Shown here: piece after piece, positions 1 through 11,940 of the stretch | Numbering within the stretch: position 1 is the stretch's first letter | Layout of the letters: the number at the start of each line of letters is the position of its first letter | Assembly (NCBI RefSeq): GCF_030272615.1 | Contig: NC_081412.1 | Span: 141,774,747-141,838,746, forward strand | Direction of reading: 5' to 3' | Length of the DNA stretch: 64,000 bases | Origin: Cryptomeria japonica | Lineage: Eukaryota > Streptophyta > Pinopsida > Cupressales > Cupressaceae | The notes under the pieces: model-generated | Databases searched by the model: none | What the model saw: only the letters and a program-made list of their open reading frames with translations | Told to the model about the DNA's origin: nothing | Position numbers and translations under genes: made by a program

Positions 1-634
1 AAAGTAATTGGAAATGCTTGAATGTAAACAATGGAGATGTATACCCTATAGATTTACAACTTGTTGATGATGATTGCTTTTCTTCTTGAATGTAACCACA
101 AATGTTGTATGAAATGGCATGTAACATGACAAAACCCTAACACACACACACATGCTTGCAAATGAATGTTGTAATGTTGCTCCAATGGATGAATGAAGAA
201 GACTTGAATGCTTGATGATGACCTTGAAATCTTGTATCTTCTCCTTATGCTCTCTATCTGTCTTTCCCCTTATCCATCCATCCTCCCATGAATGAGGGTA
301 TTGAATTCCCATTTATACATGCCTCTAGGATTAATTTTCAACCATCCAAGGTCGACAAAGAGGGATTGCAAACCCCAAAGAGAAGAAATGCATAGGAGAT
401 TGGGCATACCTAACATAGGGCCACCCTAGGAGGTGGGGACAAGGGCACCACACCCCTATCTTACCCTATTTTGGGGCTCGGACATGGTCTAAAGTAGACA
501 CAAGACATGAAGGAGAAAGAGAGAAGGGTTGGAAATGCAGAAATAGGTCTCGGTTAGGGAAGGAGATGTCGTCGCCAAGGGGAGGACCCCAAATGTGGCT
601 AAAATTACAGGGGTTGCAATTTTATGATACTACA
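1..634 (-). repeat. Partial LTR (5' LTR side) of an off-window minus-strand element
   Basis: No coding sequence is supported here. The block ends at 634 in ...GATACTACA, directly before Copia coding remains begin. A TATA-like box on the minus strand (complement of 311-320, ATGTATAAAT) lies about 314 bases inside that end. The same arrangement, TATA-like box then about 350 bases to an end in GATGCTACA, recurs at 63411-63764, where a PPT follows. I infer that 1-634 is the right-hand LTR of a minus-strand element extending left of the window. It would have replaced or interrupted the gag half of E0. The LTR start is not seen, and how much of 1-300 is LTR is uncertain. Confidence 0.4.
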
Positions 635-642
635 AGAAGATT

Positions 643-1729
643 TTGATGGTTTCACCTTCGTCAGATGGACATGGCTTTTGGGTACCTAAGGGTGTTGTTT
701 ATTTTGAAGCAAAGTTACCTACAAAGAAGACTATGTTATGGCACCAGAGGCTAGGCCACATTGGACAAAGGGGTCTAAGGACCTTGAAAAATAAAAACCT
801 TGTTGAAGGTTTGAATGTTTGTAATCTTGACTTTGATTTTTTGAGCATTTCATTTATGAAAAACAAAACCATGTTCAATTTTACTCAAGTTATCATAAAT
901 CTTGTGGTGTTTTGGATATTATTCATTCTGATGTGTTTGGTCATATAGATTTTCCTTCCATTGAAAAATCCATATATTATGTTTCAATTATTAATGATTT
1001 AAGTAGGACATGGGTATACTTTCTAAATAGTAAATCTAAAGTTTTTGGTCATTTTAATTAATTTAAAGCAATGGTTGAGTTGTAGACTAGAAAGAAAATT
1101 AAATGCTTGAGGACTTAATGGCAATTAATTTTTCTCTAATTATTTTTGATAGATTTTGTAAAGACTATGGCATTAATAGATAGAAGAAAACTCTGTATTC
1201 TCTACAAAAAAATGGAGTTGTAGAAAGAATGAACAAGGAATTGATGGATAAGGCTTTTAGTATGCTCTGTGGTGCTGGTCTAGAACAAAATTTTTGGGTT
1301 GAAGCTTTTGCCACTGCTTGCTACTTGATTAATAGATCTCCTACATTAGCTCTTGCAGGTGACAACCCTTCATTTAAATATCTCAGAGTTTTTGGTTGCA
1401 CGACATATGAACATGTGCCAAAGGAGAAGCAAAAAAAGTTGGAGAAAAAGGTTGTGAAATGTATCTTCATCGGTTATAGTTATGGTGTGAAAGGATACAA
1501 GCTTTGGGACCCTGTTCCACAAAAGGTAATTCATAGTAGAAGTTTTATTTTTAGAGAAATTAAGTCTCCTTCTATTACATTACAAATGGAACAGACTAAA
1601 CATGAAGATGTGATTCAATTCCCTTATATGCCTAAAAGATTTGAATTGAGACCACTTAATAGTGAAGAAGTTGAGGAGAGATCATCTAGCTCTGAATCTT
1701 TAGAAGAGGAGGAAGAACCTCCAACTTAG
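643..1729 (+). pseudogene. E0 integrase region (broken)
   Basis: The first segment (643-840) carries the GAG-pre-integrase signature LWHQRLGHIGQRGL. After a stop or frame change, 850-1070 in another frame shows an integrase core start (DIIHSDVFG, DLSRTWVYF). The frame at 1229-1729 holds the core end, GVVERMN...AFATACYLINRSP, then the C-terminal LRVFGC and CIFIGYS motifs. Roughly eight codons normally found between NRSP and LRVFGC are missing (SPTLALAGDNPSFK). At least four stops interrupt the region, including the TAG at 1727. Copia integrases insert the cDNA into the host chromosome; this copy cannot be functional. Confidence 0.85.
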
Positions 1730-2510
1730 GTTGTTCAAAGTTCTACAAGACATAAACAGCCACATGAAAGGTATTCACCTAATGATTGGAGATGTATTTT
1801 TTCTTTGAACATAAATGTGGATGAACCTAGATCTATAGAAGAGGTGTTAGGTGTGAATGATGCAAAATCTTGGAAGATTTCTATGTAAGAAGAAATGACA
1901 TCTTTGAAAAAGAGTGATACATGGAATCTTGTATCATTGCCTGAAGGATGGAAACATAATGGTTGTAAATGGGTGTTCAAGAGAAGGATTGTTATTGAGA
2001 AGTATAAAGAAAGATTGGTTGCAAAAGGCTACTCTCAAGTTGAGGGTGTTAATTATGGTGAAATATTTTCTCCTATTTTAAAAATGACATCCCTTGGATT
2101 TTTGCTTTCTATTGCTGCTGCTTGTGATTTAGAGGTTGAGAAAATGGATGTGAAAACTGATTTCTTTCGTGGTAAAAGGTAAAAGTAATTTGGTTTGTAA
2201 ATTGAAGAAAAATTTGTATGGCCTCAAACAGAGTCCTAGGATATTGTATTAAAAATTTGATACATTTGTGTTGAGTTTGGGATTTGAACATTCTAAATCA
2301 AATCACTGTGTTTATTATAAATCTGATCGTGATCATTTCTTGTACATTGTATTATATTTTGTTGATATGTTATTCATTGATAAATGGAAAGACATGATTT
2401 TAGAATCTAAGTTTCAACTTGTTGCTAAATTTGAAATGAAAGATCTTGGTGTAGCAAAACACATATGGAAATTAAAAGAGATAGAGTGAACAGAAAGCTA
2501 TGGCTAGGCC
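1730..2510 (+). pseudogene. E0 reverse transcriptase, N-terminal half (broken)
   Basis: Copia RT motifs are present: WKWVFKRR-like (CKWVFKRR), RLVAKGYSQVEG, EKMDVKT, then after a frame change LYGLKQSPR and KFEMKDLG. The segment between MDVKT and the LYGLKQ block is shortened by what looks like a small deletion near 2180. The catalytic YVDDM box reads FVDMLF, so one catalytic aspartate is lost. The frame continues to 2510, where element E1 interrupts it; it resumes at 58522 with NYVNSILGRFNM. Confidence is high for identity, and the copy is certainly inactive. Confidence 0.85.
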
Positions 2511-2515
2511 AAAGT

Positions 2516-3943
2516 TGATAAATAATGATAAACAATAAATACTCAACAGGTACTGAGAGGGGGGGGGTGAATTAGTACAGATAAAAAATTCTCTGACAAC
2601 TTAAACTGCAAAGACTGCACTAATTGGCAAACAATATCATCAACCTAAACCAAGACAATATCGGTAAAACACAATAAGACTGTGAAAGATATAAATCGGT
2701 AACACTTAGAACTTCTCAAAACCTAATATCTCATCTCAATTTCCCCCATATGCTTAAGAAAGTAATACATCGGAAATACAATGACCATTAGATCAGCGTG
2801 CATTACAACTTAACAGAAAACACTAAATCACCACATGAAAAAGCATCACACATAACACACTGATTTTTTGACATGGAAACCCAACTGGGAAAAACCACGG
2901 TGGGGATGAATACCCACAAGTTGTTCTTGAACTCTTCTGAAGTCCACTCTATTAGGAGCCTAGTCTGGTTAAAGACTTTACAACAGGTTTTGCTAGGAAT
3001 AGATCTTGCTAGGGATCACTCGGTTAAGAGATGGCTAAATACGTGGCTAGAGGTTAAAACCCTGTGAAAAGTTACCTCACAAGAGCATTTGAAGAACTCT
3101 ATGATTTTGAGTCACCCTGTTAAAGGATTTACAAAAAGCATGTTAAAGCTACTCGGTAAAGCGATTTTCCAACTGCTGAAATGGTTAGAAGTCAACATGT
3201 AATACACTGATCTGATAACAACACTCAATGCCAAGGCAAATCCACTTTAGTTTCTTTACATCTACAATCACACTCTGCAAATCTCTACTCACTTCTCCAT
3301 TATGGAAAGAATCACCTCACATACATTCATTTGCCAACAACTTCAAATGAAAATCATCATCGACCTTATAGATAATAATTAGGTTGGTGGCCAAAACCTA
3401 AAACCCTAAGCATCTAGGTTAACAATACAGTCAGTCCAATCCTGACCGTTTAATCATATTACATAGGGTAAAAAAATCACGAACAAATCTCAAGACATTC
3501 TGCATCGTTCATTCCTCACCGCTTCTGGAAGCTGATAACCCATCATCCGCTCTCCACCATTTACTAAGATTTTGCACATCCACGAGATAGATAGAATCAA
3601 TCTTCTCATGCAAGATCGTCAAGGAAATCCTTCATGCACACAAGGCTGACGTGGCAACGTGATCTAATCTTCATTTCAATGCTAACTCATCACAGGATGT
3701 CATCAGTCAAATCACATAGACTTGGAATGCATCAGCCAGAAACCCTAAAGCTGAGACTACCAACCGGTAGTCATATCAAGTGAAACCCCAATACAAACTT
3801 TTCATATACCGGTTCACTTGCTAGTTTACTTACTTCGACATACCTGTTCACACTTCATCATACCGGTTCACTTGCCAATTTACTTACTTCAACATATTGG
3901 TTTACACTTCATCATATTGACATCAATGACAACATACATTATC
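2516..3943 (-). repeat. E1 3' LTR, outer part
   Basis: This matches 57053-58485 with about 10% difference by eye over the first 300 bases. It includes the G-rich TACTGAGAGGGGG segment, the conserved stem-loop (CGTGG-type, about 2872-2910) and the CATTGATGTCAA-type terminal block. At 3943 it is interrupted by E2 (TSD TTATC at 3939-3943 and 11655-11659), and the last 33 bases of the LTR lie at 11660-11692. Reassembled length is 1461 bases, against 1464 in the right LTR. Confidence 0.92.
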
Positions 3944-5490
3944 TGTTAGTATAATGAGAGGGGGGGTGAATCAGATAAACTCACAATTCAACCTCTTAAA
4001 TAGATTCAACCTTGGTAGAACTTACTTGATATGCAACTATGACTGAAAATCATTCAAACCCATAAACTGATAAACTTGAAACATCAAAACACATTTAATG
4101 CCAGATTTAACATGGAAACCCAAATAGGGAAAAACAACTGTGGGATTTCGGACCCACAAAGAAAATATACTCTTCTAGAGTATGCTTGGTTAAAAGCCAA
4201 TCCTGTTAAAGATTACATAAACACATTGCTAGATGTGAACCACTAAAGGGATTTCCCTCAGATCTATCAGAATCTTGCACTTTGTTAGAAGTGACCTTGT
4301 CAAAGGATTTCAAACACTCAATTAGAATGTTACCTTGCTAGAGGATTTACAAATAAGACTGTTAGGTCCACTCGGTTAAGAGATTTCCTGTCACTTACAA
4401 AAATAAATAACAGTAATTAAATATATCTGCAACTTCACATCTGAAATGTTAAAGCAAACTCTATGGGCTCAAAATCATCTTGTCATAAGACTTATCTTCC
4501 TCCTTGCTGGGCTTTTCACTGTGTTCTTCAATCAGATCTTCAATCTTCTATACTCTGTAATCACTACAACAACATCATCGTTCATCTATTTGCTCGCATA
4601 CATTGTTCATCAACTTTTCCTTATTTATAAGCAATTCCTAACTGTTTAATCTCCTTAATCACATTTCCCATGAATAATCTTAGCCATCAGATCTTCAAAC
4701 TTGACTGGGTTCATTGAATCCTTCGAACTGAAAAATGTTTTATCTTGCCTTGAAACTTGTATTCCTTCCTTGGTACTTGTGCTCAGTTATAACCATTCAA
4801 TCTGTGATGTAGATCTAACTCTTGAATTTTCATTTCCGTTGATCCTTAACAAAATTCTTGCACGACATTCCAATCTTCTATAAATCTCCAGCTCATTGGC
4901 ATCCTTCATTTAATAATATAATTATTCATCCAATGCATTCTGGTACTGCTCGGTTGATACTCGGTTAATTCTAAACTTTACTCGATAGACATTCAGTATT
5001 CATCTTGGTTACTGTCTCGGTAGCTTTGCTTGCTGACGACACTCAGTGACTTCTTTCTTCTTTAACCGACATCTATAACCTTGGAATTTACCGACTGGCT
5101 CCTTACTCGGTAAAATAGAATAGTATCAAACCTTTACTCATTCTATTGCATAAAATATTTTTAGTCTTTGAATACACATATATAGAGTATCATAACAATC
5201 AAAATAACATAATCTCATCACTGTCTAACTTGGTAATAGTTGCCCATTGAATAACTTATTACTCCCCTTCATTTTCACATTCTTTCTGTGTCACTTACCA
5301 ACATCTTTCTACTCATTAAAACATACTTTTTAAGATATGGCAACATCATATTGAATCAGAAAAACAATTGTTTGACATCAATGACAAAATAATATTATTA
5401 AGACATTAATCATCATTTATCAATTATATCATCAATCTCCAAAAACCTTCTCAATATCCTCATACCAACAAACTTATTGTAATGCCAACA
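3944..5490 (-). repeat. E2 3' LTR
   Basis: 1547 bases, from TGTTAGTATAATG to ATGCCAACA, paired with 10111-11654 (1544 bases). It contains the GAGAGGGGGGGTGAATCAG block near its left end and the two successive stem-loops at about 4111-4158. A minus-strand TATA-like box (complement of 5177-5185, CATATATAG) is also present. A small frame at 4446-4649 is repeated in the other LTR at 10614-10817 but is not believed to be coding. Confidence 0.95.
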
Positions 5491-5868
5491 ATCTCCCCCT
5501 TTGGCATTGATGGAAATACCAACTTCTGATTAATTGATTTATTTCAATTGATTCGAACTGTTGTAATTCTTCTTCTGTTATCCTTGAGCTATAAACTTCC
5601 TATAATATTCTCCCCCTATCATTAGTCTTCTCCCCCTTTAACAACAATGCCAAAAGTAAAACTAATCCATGATTACTTCCCCCGTGAAGTAATTTCTTTG
5701 CTGTTAAAACATATACAAATGTATCATCTCAGTCTCGGTCAGAGCATCTTGTTTTCATTCACTGTTCCCTGCACAACTTTAGGCAACCTCCTAAAGTGTG
5801 TAAATCAGCATCAACTCATAAATAGTTATTTTGTAGATTCATAGAATTGATGCTTTCACCAAACTCTA
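5491..5868 (-). promoter_or_regulatory. E2 polypurine tract and 3' untranslated spacer
   Basis: Read on the minus strand, the purine run AAAGGGGGAGAT ends directly at the LTR (5491-5502), the position expected for the plus-strand primer of reverse transcription. It is flanked by inverted ATGCCAA and TTGGCAT arms. The rest, to the RNase H stop at 5869, is a 350-base spacer with further pyrimidine runs (5611-5640) that may be additional PPT-like tracts. No gene is seen. Confidence 0.8.
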
Positions 5869-7458
5869 TCAGTGAGTACTAGATAGGGGTAGGACCCCTA
5901 ACTTGCTTCTGAGATACTCAAAAGTGTCCCTTGGTAGTGGCTTTGTGAAGATGTCTGCTATTTGTTCCTTTGTGCTAACATATTCCAGTACAACTTTCTT
6001 TTCTTGAACTTCTTCTCTTAGATAATGATACTTTATACGAATATGTTTTGTCTTAGAGTACATTACCGGATTCGTTGAAATGTTAATAGCACTTATATTA
6101 TCATAAAATATAGTTACTGGTTCAGTAACTGTCTCATTCATACCTTCCAACAGTTGTTTGATCCATGCTATATTGGTACAATTCAATGCTATAGTGACAT
6201 ATTCAGCTTCAACTGTTGACTGTGAAATGCATCCTTGTTTCTTGCTAAGCCAACTTGTTAGTCTTTCTCCCAAAAAGAAAGCTCCATCTCTTGTGCTTTT
6301 CCTGTCATCAATATTTCCTACCCAATCAGCATCAGTATAGACTTTTAAGTCAAAATCATTCCTCTTTTTATATAGTAAACCATAATCTTCAGTGCCTATC
6401 AAGTATTTGAAATTTTTTTTGATTGCTGTCATATGGGTTTCTTTGGGATCTGCAGAAAATCTTGCAGCTATACCTACTGCATGTGCTATATCAGGTATGC
6501 TGTGAACTACATATTGCAGCTTTCCAATCATAGATCGGTAAAGCATCTCATCAACAGATGTAGATTCATCATTCTTTGATAGTTTACAATTAGTAGTCAT
6601 AGGAGTACTTACAGGTTTAGAACCCTCCATTCCAAATTTCTTCAAGATTTCCTTTATATACTTGGATTGAGTAATGAAAATCCCATTTTTCATTTGCAGT
6701 ATTTGTAAACCTATAAAATACTTTATTTCACTGATTAATGACATCTCAAATTCCTTGCACATTTCATTTCCAAAGTTCTTACATAAAGAATCATTTCCAC
6801 AAAAAATAATATCATCAACAAATATGGCTGAAATCAGTATTCCATTCTCCTTATCATTCTTCATATATATGTTATTGTTTTTACTAGTCCTTATAAATTC
6901 AATCTTTATTAAGTAAGAGTGCAACCTTTCATACCATGCTCTAGGTACTTGCTTTAGGCCATATAAAGCTTTGTTCAACTTACATACCTGATCTTTATTC
7001 TTCTCTTCAATAAATCCTTCAGGCTGTTCAATATAAACTTCTTCTTCTAGTATACCATTCAAAAATGCAGATTTAACATCCATTTGATATACCTTGAAGT
7101 TTTTGTAAGCAACATATGCCAACAATGTTCTCACTCCCTCAAGTCTTGCTACAGGTGCAAAAGTCTGACCATAGTTTATTCCTTCTTCTTGAGCATAACC
7201 TTTGCAAACTAGCCTTGCTTTATTCCAAATAACCTCACCTTTTTCATTTAGCTTATTTTTGAAAATCCACTTTGTACCAATTACATTTTTCTCTTTTGGT
7301 CTTGGGAACAGTGTCCATGTTTCATTTTTCTTGATTTGTTCAATCTCTTCTGTCATAGCATTCACCCAATCTTCATTGCTAAGTGCCTCTTTTACTATCC
7401 TCGGTTCAAACTCGGATATCAAACATGTGTTCTGTCTCAGTTTGTTTCTTTTCATCAA
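5869..7458 (-). pseudogene. E2 reverse transcriptase-RNase H block (open, 529 codons)
   Basis: Copia RT (residues about 30-270) followed by RNase H (about 370-500). The RT shows [24 protein letters not shown], the first catalytic aspartate in [12 protein letters not shown] (D127), [13 protein letters not shown] and FVDDIIF (D215, D216). RNase H has VYTDADW (D376), STVEAEY and FYDN (D453), then the usual end ADIFTKPLP. All catalytic residues appear present and the frame has no stop, so it is the best preserved enzyme in the window. It is not preceded by an intact integrase, so the polyprotein as a whole is broken. It copies element RNA into DNA in cytoplasmic particles. Confidence 0.93.
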
Positions 7459-8465
7459 GGGAGCATCCTTATCTCCTATAATCTGATTTGATGGATGATT
7501 TCTTCTGACATATTTTGCTAATATAGGCTCGGTAGGCTCTGTATGATCTTCTTCATCACTCGGTAACTGAGTATTTTCTTCATCGGCTTTCTCGATAGGA
7601 CTTCTCGGTTGTACATATACAAACTCTTCATAATCTTCTGGTTCTTTGGAATTTCCTTCATCATTCCTTTATGCAAATTCATCAATTTTCACATTTGCAC
7701 TTTCTGCTATTTTGTTAGATGATTTGATCAGACATTTAAATGCTTTACTTCTAGAAGAATAACCAAGAAATGTTCCTTCCTCACTTTTCTGATCAAATTT
7801 TCCATTTCTGTCATCTTTGTGAACATAACATATACTTCCAAATATTTTAAAATAACTTACATTTGGTTTCTTGTCATACCATATTTCATACGGTGTCTTC
7901 ATAGTTCCTTTCTTCAATTGTACTCGATTCAGGGTGTAAACTGCAGTGCTTATTGCTTCTCTCCAAAATATTTGAGGTTCACTCTTTCTATCATCAAAGT
8001 TCTGGCACAATCTACAATTGATCTGCTTCTTCTTTCAGCTATCCCATTTTGTTGTGGTGTTCTTGGTGCAGACACTTGTCTCTTTATACCATGATCATTG
8101 CAAAATAAGTTAAATTCATCTAAAATGAACTCTCCTCCTCTATTAGATCTTAGACATTTCAATTATCTTCCTGTTTCATTTTCAACTCTTGCCTTATACC
8201 ATTTGAACATTTGAAAGGATTCTGATTTCTCTTTTAAAAACATAACTGACATCATCCTTGAGTAATCATCCACAAATAATATGAAGTATTTATCACCATA
8301 ATAACTTTGAACTTTCATAGGACCACAAAGATCAGTGTGCACAAGATCTAAAATTCCTTTAGAAGTGTAAGACTTACTTGTAAAGCTTGATTTTGTCATC
8401 TTACCTATCTGACATCCTCGACATATTGCATTCTTAGGTTTTTCCAAGCTTGGTAGACCTCTCAC
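7459..8465 (-). pseudogene. E2 integrase and linker to RT (broken)
   Basis: Three consecutive minus-strand frames cover it. 8163-8465 has the zinc-binding end CRGCQIGKM and the core start LDLVHTDLCGPM and FVDDYSRM. 7950-8162 has SNRGGEF and APRTPQQNGIAERRSRS. 7669-8010 has FWREAISTAVYTLNR, FKIFGSICYVH and FLGYSSRSKAFKC. A stop at 8160 and a frameshift near 8000 break it. 7459-7668 is the acidic, poorly conserved linker before RT, without a clean frame. The catalytic D, D, E positions themselves can be recognised. Confidence 0.88.
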
Positions 8466-8714
8466 TTGGTGCTTCTTACTTATTTTGATGAGGTTATCAA
8501 AATTTACATGAGAAAAACTTTTATGCCATAACCAGGTATCTTCTATTTTTGCATATAGACAATTGTTCTAATTTGAGTCAAGATGAAATGTATTACCTCT
8601 TGTTTGAGTCCCGGTAGCAGCCAACTTTCCATGTTTGCCATGAACTTTGACAATTCCTTTCTGAATTTCTATTCGATATCCTGTATTGTTTAGCTGTGCT
8701 ACACTCAACAAATT
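8466..8714 (-). pseudogene. E2 GAG-pre-integrase segment (broken)
   Basis: This 250-base stretch joins protease and integrase. Read on the minus strand in shifting frames it resembles the protease C-terminus and the GAG-pre-integrase region, which normally carries a WH-H motif binding zinc. Stops occur (for example at about 8570 and 8715), so no frame is open. Identification is mainly from position. Confidence 0.55.
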
Positions 8715-10048
8715 CTATTTCAGACCTTCAACCCAATATACATCATCACATTTAGCATTGTCAAGAAGTGTGATAGAACCTTTACCTTTCACAGGACATG
8801 GTGCATCATTACAAAATTTTACATAACCTCCATCATAGTCTTCTAATTTAACTAGATTGTGTTTATCACCTGTCATGTGATGTGAGCATCCACTATCTAT
8901 GATCCAAGAATCATTATTATTTATGTGTGATATTAAGGCTTTTTCTTCATACCTTTCTTCATTTGATCCATCTTTGATAGCCACATATACAACTTCCTCT
9001 GTCTCAGTCCCATCAGATTTATCATCATTGGATTCCTCATCAACTACTAGGCATGTCTTTCTATGTCTCCTTCTAAAGTCTTCGTGCCCTCTGTATTGGT
9101 TGTCTTTTTGTCTATCATCTTGATATTCTCTCTTTTCACTAGATTCTTTGTTAGGATAGTTAGAAGCCATATGTCCAATTTTATCATAGTTAAAACATTT
9201 TAAAGGTAACTTTCCTTTATACTTACCTTTGCCTCTCGGTAACCTTCTAGCCAATAATGCTTCAAACACTTCTTGCTTTATGATTTCCTCATATAGTTTG
9301 TGTACTTCTTCCATGTTTTTGTGAAATCTCTCACTTGCTCCACTATGATTTCTTTCAGCATACTTATACATTCTATCATTGTAATTATTAGATTCACCAA
9401 GATGAAAAGAACTGAAAGCAGATTCAACTTTGTTTACCGAAGACCCACTGTTATCAAAATTACTTAACTCAAAAGCATGTAGCTTACCGATAGTAGCATC
9501 CAAAGAGACTGGCATGTTTGGTATAGACCTTAATTCATTAATTGCAGAGACTCGAATGGCATAAGTAGGTAGAAGTGTTCTCAACAACTTACTTGTTACA
9601 TCCTTTTCTTCAATAGTTCCTCCTGCTCCTTTGATTTGATTGACAGTTTCCTTTAACCTTGTACTATATTGGATTATGTTCTCACCTTCATTCATTCTCA
9701 TGGATTCAAGTTGTCCTCTTAGACTATCTACTTTTTCTCTTTGAACATGTTCATCACCACCATACACAGATGTAAGCTTATCCCACACATAGCTTTGGCA
9801 TCATTACAATCTTCTAGATCATTAAACTCTGAGTCGGTCAATGCTAATGTTATTTCAATCATTGTTTGAATATGTTCTTGCTTTGCCTTTATTTCTTCTA
9901 TTGTCATAGGGTAGGTGCTAGGTGCAGTGTAAACATTCTCCAGATAATATGTTGCATATTATCCAATTCTTGATAAGTGCAGCTTCATCCTTTTCTGCCA
10001 TGTGGAGAAACTTGACTTGATCAACTTTGGTGCATCCCTTTTATACAT
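8715..10048 (-). pseudogene. E2 gag and retropepsin (one frameshift, one stop)
   Basis: A start at 10048 opens a gag N-terminus (MYKRDAPKL...) with a stop near 9959. At about 9783-9790 an extra TG dinucleotide shifts the frame; the remainder, 357 codons from 9788, is open. It contains a UBN2-type gag domain (WDKLTSVYGGDEHVQ, LRGQLESMRM, LLPTYAIRVSAI), a degenerate zinc knuckle (CFNYDKIGHMASNY, two cysteines replaced by tyrosine) and a retropepsin motif WIIDSGCSHHMTGD near the end. Gag packages element RNA and the protease cleaves the polyprotein. The upstream start is chosen because it lies about 60 bases after the PBS, as in related elements. Confidence 0.88.
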
Positions 10049-10095
10049 CTTTGGATCTTGCCTCAAGTTCCTTTAAACTTTTCTTTCGGAGTTCT

Positions 10096-10110
10096 ATCTC
10101 TGATACTAAT
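10096..10110 (-). promoter_or_regulatory. E2 primer-binding site (Met-tRNA type)
   Basis: On the minus strand, immediately after the 5' LTR, the sequence reads ATTAGTATCAGAGAT. This differs slightly from the TGGTATCAGAGC typical of initiator-Met tRNA priming in plant Copia elements. The neighbouring LTR terminus also shows TT instead of TG, suggesting local mutation after insertion. Confidence 0.8.
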
Positions 10111-11654
10111 TTTTAGTATAATGAGAGGGGGGGGGTGAATCAGATAAATTCACAATTCAACCTCTTAAATAGATTCAACCTCGGTAGAACTTACTTGATA
10201 TGCAACTATGACTGAAAATCATTCAAACTCATAAACTGATAAACTTGAAACATCAAAACACATTTAACACCAGATTTAACGTGGAAACCCAAATAGGGAA
10301 AAACCACTATGGGATTTCAAACCCACAAAGAAAATATACTCTTCTAGAGTATGCTCGGTTAAAAGCCAATCCTGTTAAAGATTACATAAACACATTGCTA
10401 GATGTGACCCGGTAAAGGGATTTCCCTCAGATCTATCAGAATCTTGCACTTTGTTAGAAGTGACCTTGTCAAAGGATTTCAAACATGCAATTAGAATGTT
10501 ACCTTGCTAAAGGATTTACAAATAAGACTATTAGGTCCACTCGGTTAAGAGATTTCCTGTCGCTTACCAAATGAATAATAGTAATAAAATATATCTGCAA
10601 CTTCACATCTGAAATGTTAAAGCAGACTCTATGTGCTCAAAATCATCTTTTCGTAAGACTTATCTTCCTCCTTGCTAGGCTTCTCACTCCATTCTTCAAT
10701 CAGATCTTCAATCTTCTGTACTCTGTAATCACTACAGCAGCATCACTATTCTTCTATTTGTCCGCATACATTGTTCATCAACTTTTCCTTATTTATAAGC
10801 AATTCCTAACAGCTTAGTCTCCTTAATCACATTTCCCATGAATAATCTTAGCCATCAGATCTTCAAGCTTGACTAGGTTCATTGAATCATTCGAACTGAT
10901 ATTTTTTTTATCTTGCCTTGAAACTTGTATTCCTTCCTTGGTACTTGTGCTTAGTTATAACCGTTCAATTTGTGTTGTAGATCTAACTCTTGAATTTTCA
11001 TTGCCGTTGATCCTTAACAAACATCTTGCATGACATTCCAATCTTATATAAATCTCCAGCTCATTGGCATCCTTCATTTAATAATTCAATTATTCATCCA
11101 ATGCATTCTGGTATTGCTCGGTTGATACTCGGTTAATTCTGAACTTTACTCAATAGACATTCAGTATTCGTCTCGATTACAGTCTCGGTAGATTTTCTTG
11201 CTAATGACACTCGGTGACTTCTTTCTTCTTTAACCAACATCGATAACCTTGGAATTTACTAACTGGCTCCTTGCTCGGTAAAATAGAATAGTATCAAACC
11301 TTTACTCATTCTATTGCATGAAATCTTTTCAGTCTTCGAATATACATATATAGAGTATCAAAACAATCAAAATAACATAATCTCATCACTGTCTAACTCG
11401 GTAATAGTTGCCCATTGAATAACTTATTACTCCCCTTCATTTTCACATTCTTTTTGTATTACTGACATCTTTATACTCATCAAAACATACTTTTTAAGAT
11501 ATGGCAACATCATACTGAATCAAAAAATCAATTGCTTGACATCAATGACACAATAATATTATTAAGACAGTAATAATCATTTATCAATTATATCATCAGT
11601 CTCCAACAACCTTCTCAATATCCTCATACCAACAAACTTATTGTAATGCCAACA
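10111..11654 (-). repeat. E2 5' LTR
   Basis: 1544 bases matching 3944-5490 throughout. On the minus strand it starts TGTTGGCATTACAATAAG, has a TATA-like CTATATATG (complement of about 11345-11353) and ends in the C-rich block beside the PBS. TTATC follows at 11655-11659, matching 3939-3943. Confidence 0.95.
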
Positions 11655-11659
11655 TTATC

Positions 11660-11692
11660 ATCATATCATCAAACTCTACACATATGCTAACA
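11660..11692 (-). repeat. E1 3' LTR, inner terminal part
   Basis: The last 33 bases of the E1 left LTR, matching 58484-58516 (CATCAAACTCTACACATATG, then CTAACA against CCAACA). It continues the LTR interrupted at 3943 once E2 and one TTATC copy are discounted. Confidence 0.92.
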
Positions 11693-11940
11693 ATCTTCCC
11701 CTTTGGCATTAATGGCAATACACAAATATATCTCTACATCTTCTTCCATAGTATATGTCTTCAATACTACAAATATATTCTTTGCTTCACATCTTCTCCC
11801 CCTTTGACAACAATGCCAAAGTGGAGGCACAAGCTTCAATGTTCCACTATGCTGCTCCCCCTGAGGAGTAGCATCCTTCAACACATCAATCCTAAAAAGA
11901 TTTGACAATGAAATACTTGACTGATGTGGAGCACATACCT
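11693..11940 (-). promoter_or_regulatory. E1 polypurine tract and 3' untranslated region
   Basis: The minus strand has the PPT-like run AAAGGGGAAGAT abutting the LTR at 11693-11704, with a second purine-rich stretch, AAAGGGGGAGAAG, complementary to 11797-11809. No reading frame belongs to the element here; the RNase H stop is at 11941. Confidence 0.75.

Larger units (their letters stand above)
3944..11654 (-). mobile_element. E2: Ty1/Copia retrotransposon inserted in the E1 3' LTR
   Basis: Complete structure, 7.7 kb: 3' LTR 3944-5490, PPT, RT-RNase H, integrase, protease, gag, PBS, 5' LTR 10111-11654. The target duplication TTATC is perfect. Order and domain content are those of plant Copia elements. 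The RT-RNase H block is open over 529 codons, while gag and integrase each carry stops or frameshifts. LTRs differ by roughly 5% by eye. Orientation is the same as E1. Confidence 0.95.

Noticed and set aside
46..312. 88-codon minus-strand frame at the left edge
   Set aside because: No recognisable motif; it lies in presumed LTR sequence and contains microsatellite-like CA repeats.
2516..3943. Reading the E1 left LTR as a solo LTR
   Set aside because: Its last 33 bases are found at 11660-11692 after E2, followed by a PPT and the E1 RNase H end, so it belongs to the complete element.
10614..10817. Hydrophobic 67-codon frame present in both E2 LTRs (also 4446-4649) as a small membrane protein gene
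   Set aside because: It is in both copies because the LTRs are duplicates. It lies on the strand opposite to E2 transcription and has no start context or known relative.
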